Positions 9,078 to 17,288 of a stretch of DNA of 64,000 bases are shown here, in pieces (within the stretch, counting starts at the first letter, position 1; the number at the start of each line of letters is the position of its first letter). This stretch comes from Limosilactobacillus alvi. GTDB taxonomy: Bacteria; Bacillota; Bacilli; Lactobacillales; Lactobacillaceae. The DNA lies in NCBI RefSeq assembly GCF_016900115.1, contig NZ_JACJJQ010000002.1, positions 38,146-102,145 of the forward strand, in the 5' to 3' direction. The notes below the pieces were generated by a model. It saw nothing but the letters and a program-made list of their open reading frames with translations, searched no databases and was not told where the DNA came from. A program made the translations under genes and the position numbers.

Positions 9078-9361
9078 GGATGGGAAAAAAGCTCCTTGAC
9101 GGCCTGGTTGGGATAAGAAGAACGAAGGTTGATTCATTAGAATCGGCCTTTCGTTCGCACTTATCCCCTAAGGCCGTGATTTGGAGCGAACCAGCCAACT
9201 GGTTTGGCGTTTGTGAGCCCATGCAAGGCTGAATAGGTTGGTGCGACCGTTAGGGAAGCAACTGCCATTCAGCTACTGCTTTGACCTTAGTTACTGAATA
9301 ACATTCGGAGATGAAATATGGGCTGGGAAGAAACACGAGTTTCTTCCCAGTCGCTTTTTTA
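9078..9361 (+). repeat. Element A, full copy 1 (structured 3' module ending in a terminator hairpin)
   Basis: The copy begins about 50 bases after the alaS stop. The head folds into four nested helices: GCTCC 9091/GGAGC 9183, ACGGCCT 9099/AGGCCGT 9171, GGATAAG 9111/CTTATCC 9160 and AACGAAGG 9121/CCTTTCGTT 9147. A middle part with GCCAACTGGTTTGGC follows, then a conserved tail containing GTTACTGA and CATTCGGAGATG. It ends in the hairpin GGCTGGGAAGAAAC/GTTTCTTCCCAGTC plus T run. It is nearly identical to the copy at 36945-37240. Confidence 0.85.
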
Positions 9362-9712
9362 ATTAGAAAAATAATAAAAACCCAGATACAGGGGCTGGAT
9401 CCAGTATAATATATACTTATCGATGGATTGGCAATGTTTTAGCGAGAATCCGCGACAGTTCAGAAATTCACCCAGAAACTTAGGCTGAAGACTACGGTCT
9501 CTACGATGATAAATTTAAACGAAGCAGTAACTGAACGGAAGTTAATTTCCAATAAACCAGTAATGAATAAGCTTAGTTTCACGATCATCACCGCGGTCTT
9601 TAAAACCATCGCTGGTAATATGATCGCTTTCTTAATGATTACTTAAGTCAAATTGAAGTCGGAAAATTGTACTTTTAGCCGGGATAATGTAAAATAGGTA
9701 ATTGATAAACTT
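9362..9712. other. Intergenic stretch between element A and ireB, possible gene relic
   Basis: A 46-codon frame (9506-9646, plus strand) has no ribosome site, and the sequence before it contains stops in all frames. A TATAAT-like box is at about 9405. It may be decayed coding DNA. The last 60 bases hold the ireB leader and ribosome site. Nothing else recognisable is seen. Confidence 0.3.
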
Positions 9713-9727
9713 GTGGAGGTGACCAAA

Positions 9728-9988
9728 ATGGCTAGCGATGAAACAATGTTTTTTGATTTTGGTCAAAAGCATCAAAAAGACGTTAAAGAAACGTTGAAAA
9801 CTGTATACGAAGCTTTAGAAGAAAAAGGCTACAACCCAATTAACCAAATTGTGGGGTATCTATTATCTGGGGATCCCGCTTACATTCCACGGCTTAACAA
9901 TGCCCGCAACTTAATCCGTCAACACGAACGCGATGAAATTATCGAAGAGCTAGTGAAGGATTACTTAAAACGGAATGGTGAACACTAA
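9728..9988 (+). CDS. ireB: IreB family regulatory protein (UPF0297/DUF965)
   Basis: The 86-residue protein matches the short, highly conserved YrzL/IreB family. Family features are METMFFDFG-type N-terminal residues (here DETMFFDFG), the core [19 protein letters not shown] and the end [22 protein letters not shown]. In enterococci IreB is a substrate of the Ser/Thr kinase IreK and modulates cephalosporin tolerance. The start is ATG 9728, just after GGAGGTGA; the GTG at 9713 lies inside that site. It overlaps ruvX by one base, in the conserved alaS-ireB-ruvX order. Confidence 0.93.
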   Translation: MASDETMFFDFGQKHQKDVKETLKTVYEALEEKGYNPINQIVGYLLSGDPAYIPRLNNARNLIRQHERDEIIEELVKDYLKRNGEH

Positions 9989-10425
9989 TGAGGTTAATGG
10001 GCTTAGATGTTGGTTCAAAAACGGTTGGAATTGCGGAAAGTGATCCCCTTGGCTGGACAGCGCAAGGGATCGAAATTATTCCAATTAATGAAGATGAGGA
10101 AGTTTTCGGCCTCGACCGAGTAGCAGAACTAATGAAGGGGCGGCAGATTGCTGGCTTTGTGGTTGGCTTGCCCAAAAATATGAATAATACAGAAGGGCCC
10201 CGGGTAGAAGCAGCTCGGCATTATGGGGCAATGTTAGAAGAAAAGTTTGCCTTACCCGTTGACTACCAAGACGAACGCTTAACCACGGTTCAAGCACATC
10301 GGATGTTGGTTGAAGAAGCCGATGTTTCGCGCCGGAAGCAAAAGAAAGTCATTGATGAATTAGCGGCGAGCTTGATTTTACAAAATTACCTTGACCGCAA
10401 GGGAAAATTAACCGCCAGATTGTGA
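9988..10425 (+). CDS. ruvX: RuvX/YqgF RNase H-fold nuclease (putative Holliday junction resolvase)
   Basis: The 145-residue YqgF-family protein has [19 protein letters not shown] at its N terminus (first acidic residue), VVGLP in the middle, DERLTTVQA with the second acid pair, and a final [13 protein letters not shown] segment with the last acids. The family is implicated in pre-16S rRNA 5'-end processing and was first predicted as a resolvase. Its ATG overlaps the ireB stop (TAATG), indicating coupling. Confidence 0.93.
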   Translation: MRLMGLDVGSKTVGIAESDPLGWTAQGIEIIPINEDEEVFGLDRVAELMKGRQIAGFVVGLPKNMNNTEGPRVEAARHYGAMLEEKFALPVDYQDERLTTVQAHRMLVEEADVSRRKQKKVIDELAASLILQNYLDRKGKLTARL

Positions 10426-10434
10426 GGAAGAAAA

Positions 10435-10746
10435 ATGGCAGAAGAGATTAAACCAATTCAAGACGACGGCGAAGTATTTACACTCGTTGATGAAAAGGGC
10501 AATGAAGAACTGTACAAGGAAGCCATGCGGTTTCAAAATCCGGAAACTGGTAAGTGGTACATTTGCCTTTACCCGTTAGACCAAGAAAACGACGAAGAAG
10601 TTGATATCCAAGCCTTTGCTTTTAATGAACCAGCAGATGAAAGTGAAGAACTTCAATTGCTTCCAATCGAAAGTGATGAAGAATGGGATATGGTTCAAGA
10701 AGTAATGAACACCTTTATTGACGATGAAGGTAACTTGAACCTGTAA
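10435..10746 (+). CDS. DUF1292 (YrzB) family protein
   Basis: A 103-residue acidic protein with the DUF1292 pattern: FTLVDEKGNEELYKEAMRF, then WYICLYPLD, and a C terminus that is almost all Asp/Glu with hydrophobics (IESDEEWDMVQEVMNTF). Its function is unknown. It is nearly always third in the ireB-ruvX-yrzB operon, as here, after a nine-base gap and an AGGAAG site. The start is unambiguous. Confidence 0.92.
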   Translation: MAEEIKPIQDDGEVFTLVDEKGNEELYKEAMRFQNPETGKWYICLYPLDQENDEEVDIQAFAFNEPADESEELQLLPIESDEEWDMVQEVMNTFIDDEGNLNL

Positions 10747-10757
10747 TTTTGGATATT

Positions 10758-10815
10758 AAAAAAGGCTACCAATCTGAGGTTAAAAAATTCCTCTTAATTG
10801 GTAGCCTAAATTTTT
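10758..10815. terminator. Bidirectional terminator between the DUF1292 gene and rnhC
   Basis: GGCTACCAAT (10764-10773) pairs with ATTGGTAGCC (10797-10806). An A run on one side and a T run on the other serve the two converging genes. Confidence 0.9.
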
Positions 10816-11719
10816 AGTTAACTTTTTTAAGGGCTTGCTTAACCTTGTTCGTATTGCCAAAGTGGAGCTTGGCAAAGTGATCAAGATCCTTACCTGCTTT
10901 GGCAAGTTTTATGGCTACTTGGTCAACCTTACTCCCAGCACCGATTGGTAAGGTCATTCCAGCCTCATCAGAAAGCTGATTCATGGTTGCTAGGGAATAG
11001 GCGCGAGCAACGATTGAAGCGGCGGCAACGGCGACGTGATAACTTTCACCTTTTTCTTTAAAATAAACTCGCTCCCTTAAAATACGCGCTTGTCCTTTTA
11101 AATAGTTAAAGTAGGTCTTAGCCTGGACAAATTGGTCAATTAGGATCGCATCCGGCTTAGTGGGAGCAATTTTATCCAACACTTTTAATAAGACAAAGTT
11201 ATGACAGAGGGCCTTTAGTTGAGCCTGGTTATATTGATTAATTAGCCGATTATAATCATGAGGGGCAAGGTCTAAAACATGGTAAGGACAGCTTTCTTCG
11301 ATTGTCTTTGCTAGTTCTAAAATTTTAGGGTCAGTTAGCTTTTTTGAATCTTTTACCCCGCGTTTAATGAGCGCGTCAACTTGATCCGCTGGAACAAAAA
11401 CGGCAGCGGTCGTCAAAGGGCCAAAGTAAGCTCCAGTTCCCACTTCATCCGAACCTAAAACGGCTAAATGGTCAAAATTGGGAGGCAGGTCGGGAGCTGA
11501 TTTACTTGGTGAATTAGAAGTTACGATTGTCCCCCAACGGTCAGCTTCTTTTTCCGCGAGTGGACCTTGAAAGAGGACCTTGCCAGATTTATAACCAGTA
11601 ATGGTTGCTCCAGTAATCTTACTAGCAAAAACCGCCCCATTTGGCAATTTGCGGTTAGCAGGATAGGTTGAAGCCATTTTATCTAATTGGTCGGGGGTAA
11701 CTTTGATAACAGCTTGCAT
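10814..11719 (-). CDS. rnhC: Ribonuclease HIII
   Basis: RNase HIII cleaves RNA in RNA-DNA hybrids. The 301-residue length, the N-terminal substrate-binding domain (TGYKSGKVLFQG) and the catalytic start LGSDEVGTGAYFGPLT distinguish it from RNase HII. Further acidic active-site segments are DSKKLTD and ILIDQF. The minus-strand start follows GAAAGGAGATTGAA. It runs convergent to the ireB operon and divergent from cvpA-mutS2. Confidence 0.95.
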   Translation of the reverse strand: MQAVIKVTPDQLDKMASTYPANRKLPNGAVFASKITGATITGYKSGKVLFQGPLAEKEADRWGTIVTSNSPSKSAPDLPPNFDHLAVLGSDEVGTGAYFGPLTTAAVFVPADQVDALIKRGVKDSKKLTDPKILELAKTIEESCPYHVLDLAPHDYNRLINQYNQAQLKALCHNFVLLKVLDKIAPTKPDAILIDQFVQAKTYFNYLKGQARILRERVYFKEKGESYHVAVAAASIVARAYSLATMNQLSDEAGMTLPIGAGSKVDQVAIKLAKAGKDLDHFAKLHFGNTNKVKQALKKVN

Positions 11720-11784
11720 TTCAATCTCCTTTCACATTGAGAGTGTATAATTAATCTTACCAAATTTTTTAAAGAGGATCGCTT

Positions 11785-12312
11785 ATGATTTTAACAACTG
11801 CGATTTTAGTGCTCCTTTTAGGCTGCTTTATTAACGGCAAGGAGCGGGGATTAGTCCAAATTTTACTTTCAACCACTACCTATTTCTGTGGTTGGTTTTT
11901 AGCCCGGTTTGCGGCCGAACCGTTGGGAAACGCGCTAGCGAGTGTCTTACCGGCAATTGGTAACCATGGCAGTGCTGCAAGTTCCGCTAGTCTAGTCACA
12001 ACCAGCACGAATACTTTCTTTTACCATGGTGTGGCATTCATGGTAATTTTTTGGGGAACCAGTTTTTTAGGCCGGTGGTTAATGCGGAGTCTGCGGTTTA
12101 TTAAGAAGGTTCCAGTAGTTGGTACTGTTAATCGTTATAGCGGAGCGGTTCTGAGCTTTTTAGTGGGTTATGTGATTATCTTTATGTTACTTGTGGTTTT
12201 CCAATACTTACCAGGTACCTGGTGGCAAAATCAATTGGCGGAATCAGGGCTTGCCCAGTTGATGATCCAAAAAACACCGGGCTTAGCGCGGGCAGTTTTT
12301 AATTGGCTGTAG
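11785..12312 (+). CDS. CvpA family membrane protein
   Basis: A 175-residue protein with about four membrane spans and the CvpA-family start: ILTTAILVLLLGCFINGKERGLVQ, with the typical G-x-x-R/K-G motif after helix 1. The function is unsettled; relatives are tied to colicin V production, envelope stress or cell division. The position just upstream of mutS2 is conserved in Firmicutes and supports the assignment. The start follows AAAGAGGATC. Confidence 0.85.
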   Translation: MILTTAILVLLLGCFINGKERGLVQILLSTTTYFCGWFLARFAAEPLGNALASVLPAIGNHGSAASSASLVTTSTNTFFYHGVAFMVIFWGTSFLGRWLMRSLRFIKKVPVVGTVNRYSGAVLSFLVGYVIIFMLLVVFQYLPGTWWQNQLAESGLAQLMIQKTPGLARAVFNWL

Positions 12313-12332
12313 AACGATAGGGGGAGAAATTG

Positions 12333-14705
12333 ATGAATGATAAGATTCTAGCCACACTTGAATTTAATAAAATTAAGGGGCAATTAACTCCATATCTCGC
12401 TTCAGCAGCGGGGCAACGGGAGGTTCAATCTCTGACACCAGCAACCGATTTAACGACAATTAATCATTGGTTAGCTGAGACTGAAGATGGGGCCGATGTC
12501 CTGCGACTTGAAGGGGGAATTCCCCTGCCAAGTTTAGCCGATGTAACCCCACAATTAAAGCGGTTAAAGGTACAGGCTAGTTTAAATGGAACGGAATTGG
12601 CCCAAATTGGTCAAGTTTTACGTGCTAGTATGGCGGTCCAAAACTTCTTTGATCAGTTAGCTGAAAAAAAGGTTCAGCTCCGGACAATCACTAACTCGGT
12701 TGGTCGCTTGGTAACGATTCCTAACATTACTAAACGTCTTTTAGTGGCAATTGATCCGGATGGCCGGGTGACTGATGAAGCCTCTTCAAAGTTACACGGT
12801 TTGCGGCAATTAATCACGCAGACTGAAGGTGAAATTCGGCAAGCTTTGGAACGTTATACGCGGGGAAAAGCGGCTAAGCATCTGTCAGAGCCAATTATTA
12901 CTATTCGGGATGACCGGTATGTGATTCCGGTGATTGCGAAATACCGGAATCAATTTGGCGGGATCGTTCACGACCAATCAGCTAGTGGGCAAACTTTGTA
13001 CATTGAACCGGCAAGTGCAATGGAATTAAATAACCGGTTGCGGTCGGCGCAAATTGAAGAACGCCAAGAAGTGCGGCGCGTCTTAGCGGAACTTTCAAAA
13101 TTAATTACCCCTTATCGGCAAGAAATTGGGGATAATGAAAAGATTCTGGGTCACTTGGACTTCATCAATGCCAAGGCGAAGCTGGCAGCGGCAACTAAGG
13201 CGAGTCTACCAATTGTGAATGATCAAGGGGAAGTTTACTTACGCCAAGCTCGCCATCCATTGATTGATCCGCAGCAAGTGGTTGCCAACGATATTATCTT
13301 AGGTAAAGATTACCAGGCAATTGTGATTACAGGGCCCAACACTGGTGGGAAGACAATTACTTTAAAGACCCTTGGAACGATTCAATTGATGGCCCAAGCA
13401 GGACTCTTTATTACCGCCAACGAGAATTCGAAGGTCGCAGTCTTCGATAATATTTTTGCGGATATCGGGGATGAACAATCGCTTGAACAAAACTTATCGA
13501 CCTTCTCTGGCCACATGGAAAATGTTAAACAGATCCTCGAATCGATGACTACGAAATCGCTCGTTCTCCTTGATGAATTGGGAGCTGGGACGGACCCAAA
13601 GGAAGGGGCCGCCTTAGCGATGGCGATTTTGGATCAGATTGGAACGATCGGTGCTGAAGTGGTGGTTACGACCCACTATCCGGAACTAAAGGTTTATGGT
13701 TACGACCGGGAGCAAACGATTAACGCTTCAATGGAATTTGATCAAGAAACCCTCAAGCCAACTTACCGGCTCCTTTTGGGAATCCCTGGACAATCAAATG
13801 GGATTGCGATTGCTAGGCGCCTTGGCCTTGATCGAGCAGTAATTCAAATGGCTGAATCCCTAGTTGAGGATGATAGCCAAGAACTTAATGCCATGATTGG
13901 TGATTTAGTTGAGCAACGGAAAGAAGTTCGCGAGAAAAATGAAGCTTTAACTAAGACTTTGGCGGATAGTGAAGCCAAAAATGCAGAATTAACCCAGAAA
14001 CTCGATCGTTTCAACGAGCAACGGGATAAACTCTATGAAGATGCCCGCAAGAAAGCGAACCACGAAGTTTCCCAAGCTAAGCGGAAGGCGGATCAAATTA
14101 TCCACCATTTACGGCAATTAGAAATGCAACAAGGGCGCTCAGTAAAAGAACACGAGTTAATTGATGCTCAAGGTGCTTTAAATGCCCTTCACCAGAATCC
14201 ACGCTTGAAGCATAATTCGGTCCTTCAACGAGCTAAGGCCAAGCATGACCTTCACGTTGGGGATGCCGTCTTGGTTAAGTCTTATGGCCAGCAAGGGGAG
14301 TTGATGAGTAAGCGAGGCCATCACAAGTGGGAAGTGCAACTTGGGATTTTGAAGCTGGAAATTGATGAAGCAGATCTGGAAAAAATTTCCAAAAAGCAAC
14401 TTCAAAAGCAAAAGGACAAAGCCCCAAAGCGGATGCGGGTCCGCACAGTTCAAACCCGGAAGACTGGAGCTCGCCTTGATTTACGGGGGCATCGTTATGA
14501 ACAAGCCCAAAGCGAGCTTTCAGACTTTATTGACCACGCGCTGTTAAATAACTTACCGAGTGTCACAATTATTCATGGGAAGGGAACCGGGGCCCTACGG
14601 AAGATGACCCAAGAGTACTTACGAAGTAACCGGCGGGTTAAATCGTTCTCTTACGCATCACCAAGTAATGGTGGGGATGGGGCCACGATTGTTTATTTTG
14701 AATAA
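12333..14705 (+). CDS. mutS2: Endonuclease MutS2
   Basis: About 790 residues, the full MutS2 length. The core ATPase has Walker A GPNTGGKT (334-341), VFADIGDEQS-like Walker B context (FDNIFADIGDEQSLEQNLSTF) and LDELGAGTDP. A long coiled coil follows, then a KOW-like segment, and the C-terminal Smr endonuclease domain begins at LDLRGHRYEQA (about 715) and contains HGKGTGAL. MutS2 suppresses homologous recombination and also rescues collided ribosomes in Bacillus. ATG 12333 suits the GGGGGAG site better than TTG 12330. It is followed by trxA, a conserved pair. Confidence 0.96.
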   Translation: MNDKILATLEFNKIKGQLTPYLASAAGQREVQSLTPATDLTTINHWLAETEDGADVLRLEGGIPLPSLADVTPQLKRLKVQASLNGTELAQIGQVLRASMAVQNFFDQLAEKKVQLRTITNSVGRLVTIPNITKRLLVAIDPDGRVTDEASSKLHGLRQLITQTEGEIRQALERYTRGKAAKHLSEPIITIRDDRYVIPVIAKYRNQFGGIVHDQSASGQTLYIEPASAMELNNRLRSAQIEERQEVRRVLAELSKLITPYRQEIGDNEKILGHLDFINAKAKLAAATKASLPIVNDQGEVYLRQARHPLIDPQQVVANDIILGKDYQAIVITGPNTGGKTITLKTLGTIQLMAQAGLFITANENSKVAVFDNIFADIGDEQSLEQNLSTFSGHMENVKQILESMTTKSLVLLDELGAGTDPKEGAALAMAILDQIGTIGAEVVVTTHYPELKVYGYDREQTINASMEFDQETLKPTYRLLLGIPGQSNGIAIARRLGLDRAVIQMAESLVEDDSQELNAMIGDLVEQRKEVREKNEALTKTLADSEAKNAELTQKLDRFNEQRDKLYEDARKKANHEVSQAKRKADQIIHHLRQLEMQQGRSVKEHELIDAQGALNALHQNPRLKHNSVLQRAKAKHDLHVGDAVLVKSYGQQGELMSKRGHHKWEVQLGILKLEIDEADLEKISKKQLQKQKDKAPKRMRVRTVQTRKTGARLDLRGHRYEQAQSELSDFIDHALLNNLPSVTIIHGKGTGALRKMTQEYLRSNRRVKSFSYASPSNGGDGATIVYFE

Positions 14706-14807
14706 GACTTACAAAAAGTAGGCAGATCATTTGAACTATTCACCAAGTTTGGTAGAATTATGAATATAGAAATAAAACGTTCCATTTGTTTAAAGGAGGA
14801 AAATCGC

Positions 14808-15122
14808 ATGGCTGTAGCAGTTACGACTGATCAAACTTTTGAACAAGATACGCAAACCGGGGTAACCTTAACTGATTTCTGGGCAACTTGGTGTGGTCCT
14901 TGTCGGATGCAGTCGCCAGTAGTAGAAGCATTATCTGAAGAAATGGGGGATCAAGTTACTTTTAACAAACTTGATGTTGACGCTAACCCCGAAACGGCTC
15001 AAAAGTTCCGGATTATGAGTATCCCAACTTTACTGGTTAAGAAGGATGGAAAGGTAGTTGACCAAGTAGTTGGTTACCACAGCAAAGAACAATTAAAGCA
15101 AGTATTAGAACAATACCTGTAA
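14808..15122 (+). CDS. trxA: Thioredoxin
   Basis: The 104-residue thioredoxin has the active site WCGPC (C29, C32) and the cis-proline segment MSIPTLLVKKDG. It reduces protein disulfides using electrons from TrxB, encoded at 28898. The start ATG 14808 follows AAAGGAGG; in-frame ATG 14760 has no ribosome site and would add a non-family extension. Its own promoter probably lies in the 100-base gap after mutS2. Confidence 0.96.
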   Translation: MAVAVTTDQTFEQDTQTGVTLTDFWATWCGPCRMQSPVVEALSEEMGDQVTFNKLDVDANPETAQKFRIMSIPTLLVKKDGKVVDQVVGYHSKEQLKQVLEQYL

Positions 15123-15126
15123 AAAA

Positions 15127-15171
15127 GCGGGAGTTACGAAGGTTAGGTTGAACCAACGTGACTCCTTTTTT
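15127..15171 (+). terminator. Terminator after trxA
   Basis: GGAGTTACG pairs with CGTGACTCC across a loop with AGGTT/AACC pairing, then a T run. Confidence 0.88.
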
Positions 15172-15487
15172 ATTATTCTTGATCCGCTACGAATATGTAA
15201 AAATGATCAAAATCAATTCCTACCACGATTTATTATATTTGATTTATAATGTTAAGTTGTTATTTTTCATAAAGCCACCAAAATAACTTATAATAAAGAT
15301 AATTTAAATTCGAAGATGCAATCGGTTGCTTGATCCCTGGAAATAAATGAGATTTTAAGCAAATTTATCTATTAAATTATTTTACCAACCTTTGCTTACT
15401 TTGAGTTGTTACAAAAAATGAACAGAGTGCGTTTAGAGGAGTAAAATTTGCTAAAATCTTAGTCATCAAGAAATGGGAGCGAATCAC
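15172..15487. other. AT-rich upstream region of the EAL gene
   Basis: No coding frame is credible. The stretch is strongly AT-rich, with several TATAAT/TTATAAT-like boxes near 15240-15300. It probably holds the promoter and a long leader for the EAL gene. No riboswitch-like structure could be recognised by eye. Confidence 0.4.
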
Positions 15488-16198
15488 ATGGGAAGTCGGA
15501 TTAATAATCAATTAGAGCTGTACTGCCAACCCATCTGCCGGATTGATAAGGCCCTTGGTCATCAAGTTAATGATTATGAAATTTTGCTTCGTGACAAGCA
15601 GACGGGAGGCTTCCCGGTCCAATTTTTCCAAGCTTTAAAAACCCAGGCTTTAGTTCGTAAAGAACTTGAAGATTGGATGGTTGATCAATTAACTAGCTTA
15701 ACGCAACGTTGCAATGCAAATTTTGCAATAAACATTGATCCTTGGCAATTGGCTTATTCAGATACTTGGTGCTATTTAAAGCGGTTACGAGCGGTTTCCT
15801 CGCGCTTAACGATTGAAGTGACCGAACGAGTAGCGGAATTGAATAACCACCTTGATCAATTTTCTGATTATATTGCACGTTTACGGAAACTTGGATATAA
15901 AATCTCCTTTGATGATGTTTCAAGCGGACAGTTTTCGCTTCAAGTGGTTGCCCAGAACTTAGCCTATATTGATCGGGCTAAGATTTCCTTAATTGCTTTT
16001 CAGAAGCTTTCACCAGATCAGGTTAAGAATGTATTGGATTTGTGGGCGAAGTTTGCGCAATCGGTCAAAATTGAATTTGTGGTTGAAGGCATCGAAACGG
16101 AAGCCGTTGCAGCTGAGTTAGTAAAAAAAGATTATGTTCTCCAGCAAGGCTACTACTGGCAAAAGCCATTTCCGGTAAGTCAACTGATAGTTGTATGA
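15488..16198 (+). CDS. Stand-alone EAL-domain protein (possible c-di-GMP phosphodiesterase)
   Basis: The 236-residue protein is an EAL domain only. Motifs: YEILLR (E31, in place of EALLR), INID (N82), IEVTER (E110, E113), FDDVSSG (D142, D143), AKIS (K165), VEGIET (E200) and QQGYYWQKP (Q220). The metal and catalytic residues of active phosphodiesterases therefore appear present. No GGDEF or sensory domain is attached, no membrane segment exists, and no GGDEF partner lies in the window. The start is ATG 15488 after GGGAG; ATG 15473 is less likely. It could also have become a c-di-GMP-independent protein. Confidence 0.85.
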   Translation: MGSRINNQLELYCQPICRIDKALGHQVNDYEILLRDKQTGGFPVQFFQALKTQALVRKELEDWMVDQLTSLTQRCNANFAINIDPWQLAYSDTWCYLKRLRAVSSRLTIEVTERVAELNNHLDQFSDYIARLRKLGYKISFDDVSSGQFSLQVVAQNLAYIDRAKISLIAFQKLSPDQVKNVLDLWAKFAQSVKIEFVVEGIETEAVAAELVKKDYVLQQGYYWQKPFPVSQLIVV

Positions 16199-16209
16199 GA
16201 AGAAAGGTT

Positions 16210-16240
16210 TGTTCAGGGTTAATTACGCTGAACTTTTTTG
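16210..16240 (+). terminator. Terminator after the EAL gene
   Basis: GTTCAG (16211-16216) pairs with CTGAAC (16228-16233) followed by T7. Confidence 0.85.
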
Positions 16241-16307
16241 GATTTAAGTCAATCTATTTCCATCGGGAAAAGTTAAAGTGGATACAACCGCTCTGGGATA
16301 AGAAAAA

Positions 16308-16345
16308 GCCGGAGTAGAATTCGGTTTCCGAATTTTCTCCGGTTT
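16308..16345. terminator. Hairpin between the EAL and DUF2507 genes
   Basis: CCGGAG-AGAATTCGG pairs with CCGAATT-TCTCCGG, flanked by an A run on the left and a T run on the right. It could terminate in either direction. It lies about 145 bases past the DUF2507 stop; the stretch between shows no gene. Confidence 0.75.
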
Positions 16346-16490
16346 ACTTATCGGTAAAGAGTGGGTCTTTTTATCACAAGTTTTGCATAGGGCGACCTTT
16401 GCAGAGTCATGGGTTACTATCAAATAAACCTTTGTACTCTCTTGACACCTAACCTCATGATTTAACCCTTTCAGGCCGTCAGGAAAGTTT

Positions 16491-17135
16491 TTACTTAACT
16501 TTTTTTGCTTGTTGTTTAGCTTGCTTAGCTGCCAGCTTGGCGGCTTTTTTGGCGGCCCGTGCTTTGATTTTTTGTTGGCGTTTTTCACTGCGGGTTAACT
16601 TGTGATGCGGCACTTTTTCCGGAGCCTCAGTTGACTCCGCATTAGTTTCTGAAGTTAGTGCTTGGTCGGCCAACTTAATGAAGGTAACTAATTCAACTTC
16701 ACCTTCATCAGTGACGGCTTCACTTTCCGTAGTAATGGTAACCCGGTCTTTTTTTAGTTCAGTTACTTTAGCTTCGGTTAAACGGCTAAGCTGGAATTCA
16801 ATTTCCTTTGCGAGAAAACCAGCTTCCAGGGTAAAAGAGGTGTTTTCTTTTTTGATGCCGACCCGTTCTTCAACAACCGGGCCACTAAGTTCCCAAGTAC
16901 GAGTATTATCTTTTTTGGTAATTAACTTTAAGTTGCCAAGGCCAAGTTGGTGAGTCAGAGTGACCAACTCTGATACTGAGGCAACTGGGAATTGTCGGGC
17001 AAGATCTTTACCAACCCAGTAAAGAATTCCGTTAGTCTCGTTCCCTAAAATTAGGGGTAACAAAACGTCGCGCATCGTTGCCGCATTGATTCCCCGAACA
17101 CTATTTGAAAGTTGATCATAAAGTTTTTGGGTCAT
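16491..17135 (-). CDS. DUF2507 (YslB) family protein with Lys/Ala-rich tail
   Basis: About 214 residues. The first 130 match the DUF2507/YslB family (RDVLLPLILGNETNGILYWVGKDLARQFP, then a hydrophobic beta/alpha core), whose function is unknown. After about residue 150 comes an extension ending in a highly basic Lys/Ala/Gln repeat-like tail that may bind nucleic acid or simply be disordered. ATG 17135 follows AAGGAAGTAAACCAA; the upstream ATG at 17177 adds residues outside the family. The family often neighbours murI, which here is divergent. Confidence 0.82.
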   Translation of the reverse strand: MTQKLYDQLSNSVRGINAATMRDVLLPLILGNETNGILYWVGKDLARQFPVASVSELVTLTHQLGLGNLKLITKKDNTRTWELSGPVVEERVGIKKENTSFTLEAGFLAKEIEFQLSRLTEAKVTELKKDRVTITTESEAVTDEGEVELVTFIKLADQALTSETNAESTEAPEKVPHHKLTRSEKRQQKIKARAAKKAAKLAAKQAKQQAKKVK

Positions 17136-17288
17136 TTGGTTTACTTCCTTATTTGTCAATCGGGTTTTATTATACAAAAAAGCTGGCCGTAAACCTAGTG
17201 AATTTAACGAAAACTTGCAAAAGTGATGGGAAAAGATAATAATGTAGTTTCAAGTAAAAAAACGATTAAAACGAAAGAGTGTGAAACA

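Noticed and set aside
9081-9235. A small open frame of about 50 codons shared by the element A copies near 9081 and 36951
   Set aside because: Differences between the two copies include several amino-acid changes, the copy near 56510 has in-frame stops, and the same bases form the nested helices. Conservation is of DNA/RNA, not protein.
9078-9361. Element A as an insertion sequence or classic MITE
   Set aside because: No transposase, no terminal inverted repeats spanning the whole element and no visible target-site duplications. Copies end in terminator hairpins and lie at gene 3' ends.
16244-16588. A 114-codon minus-strand frame
   Set aside because: It overlaps the end of the DUF2507 gene out of frame, spans a terminator hairpin and has no family resemblance or ribosome site.
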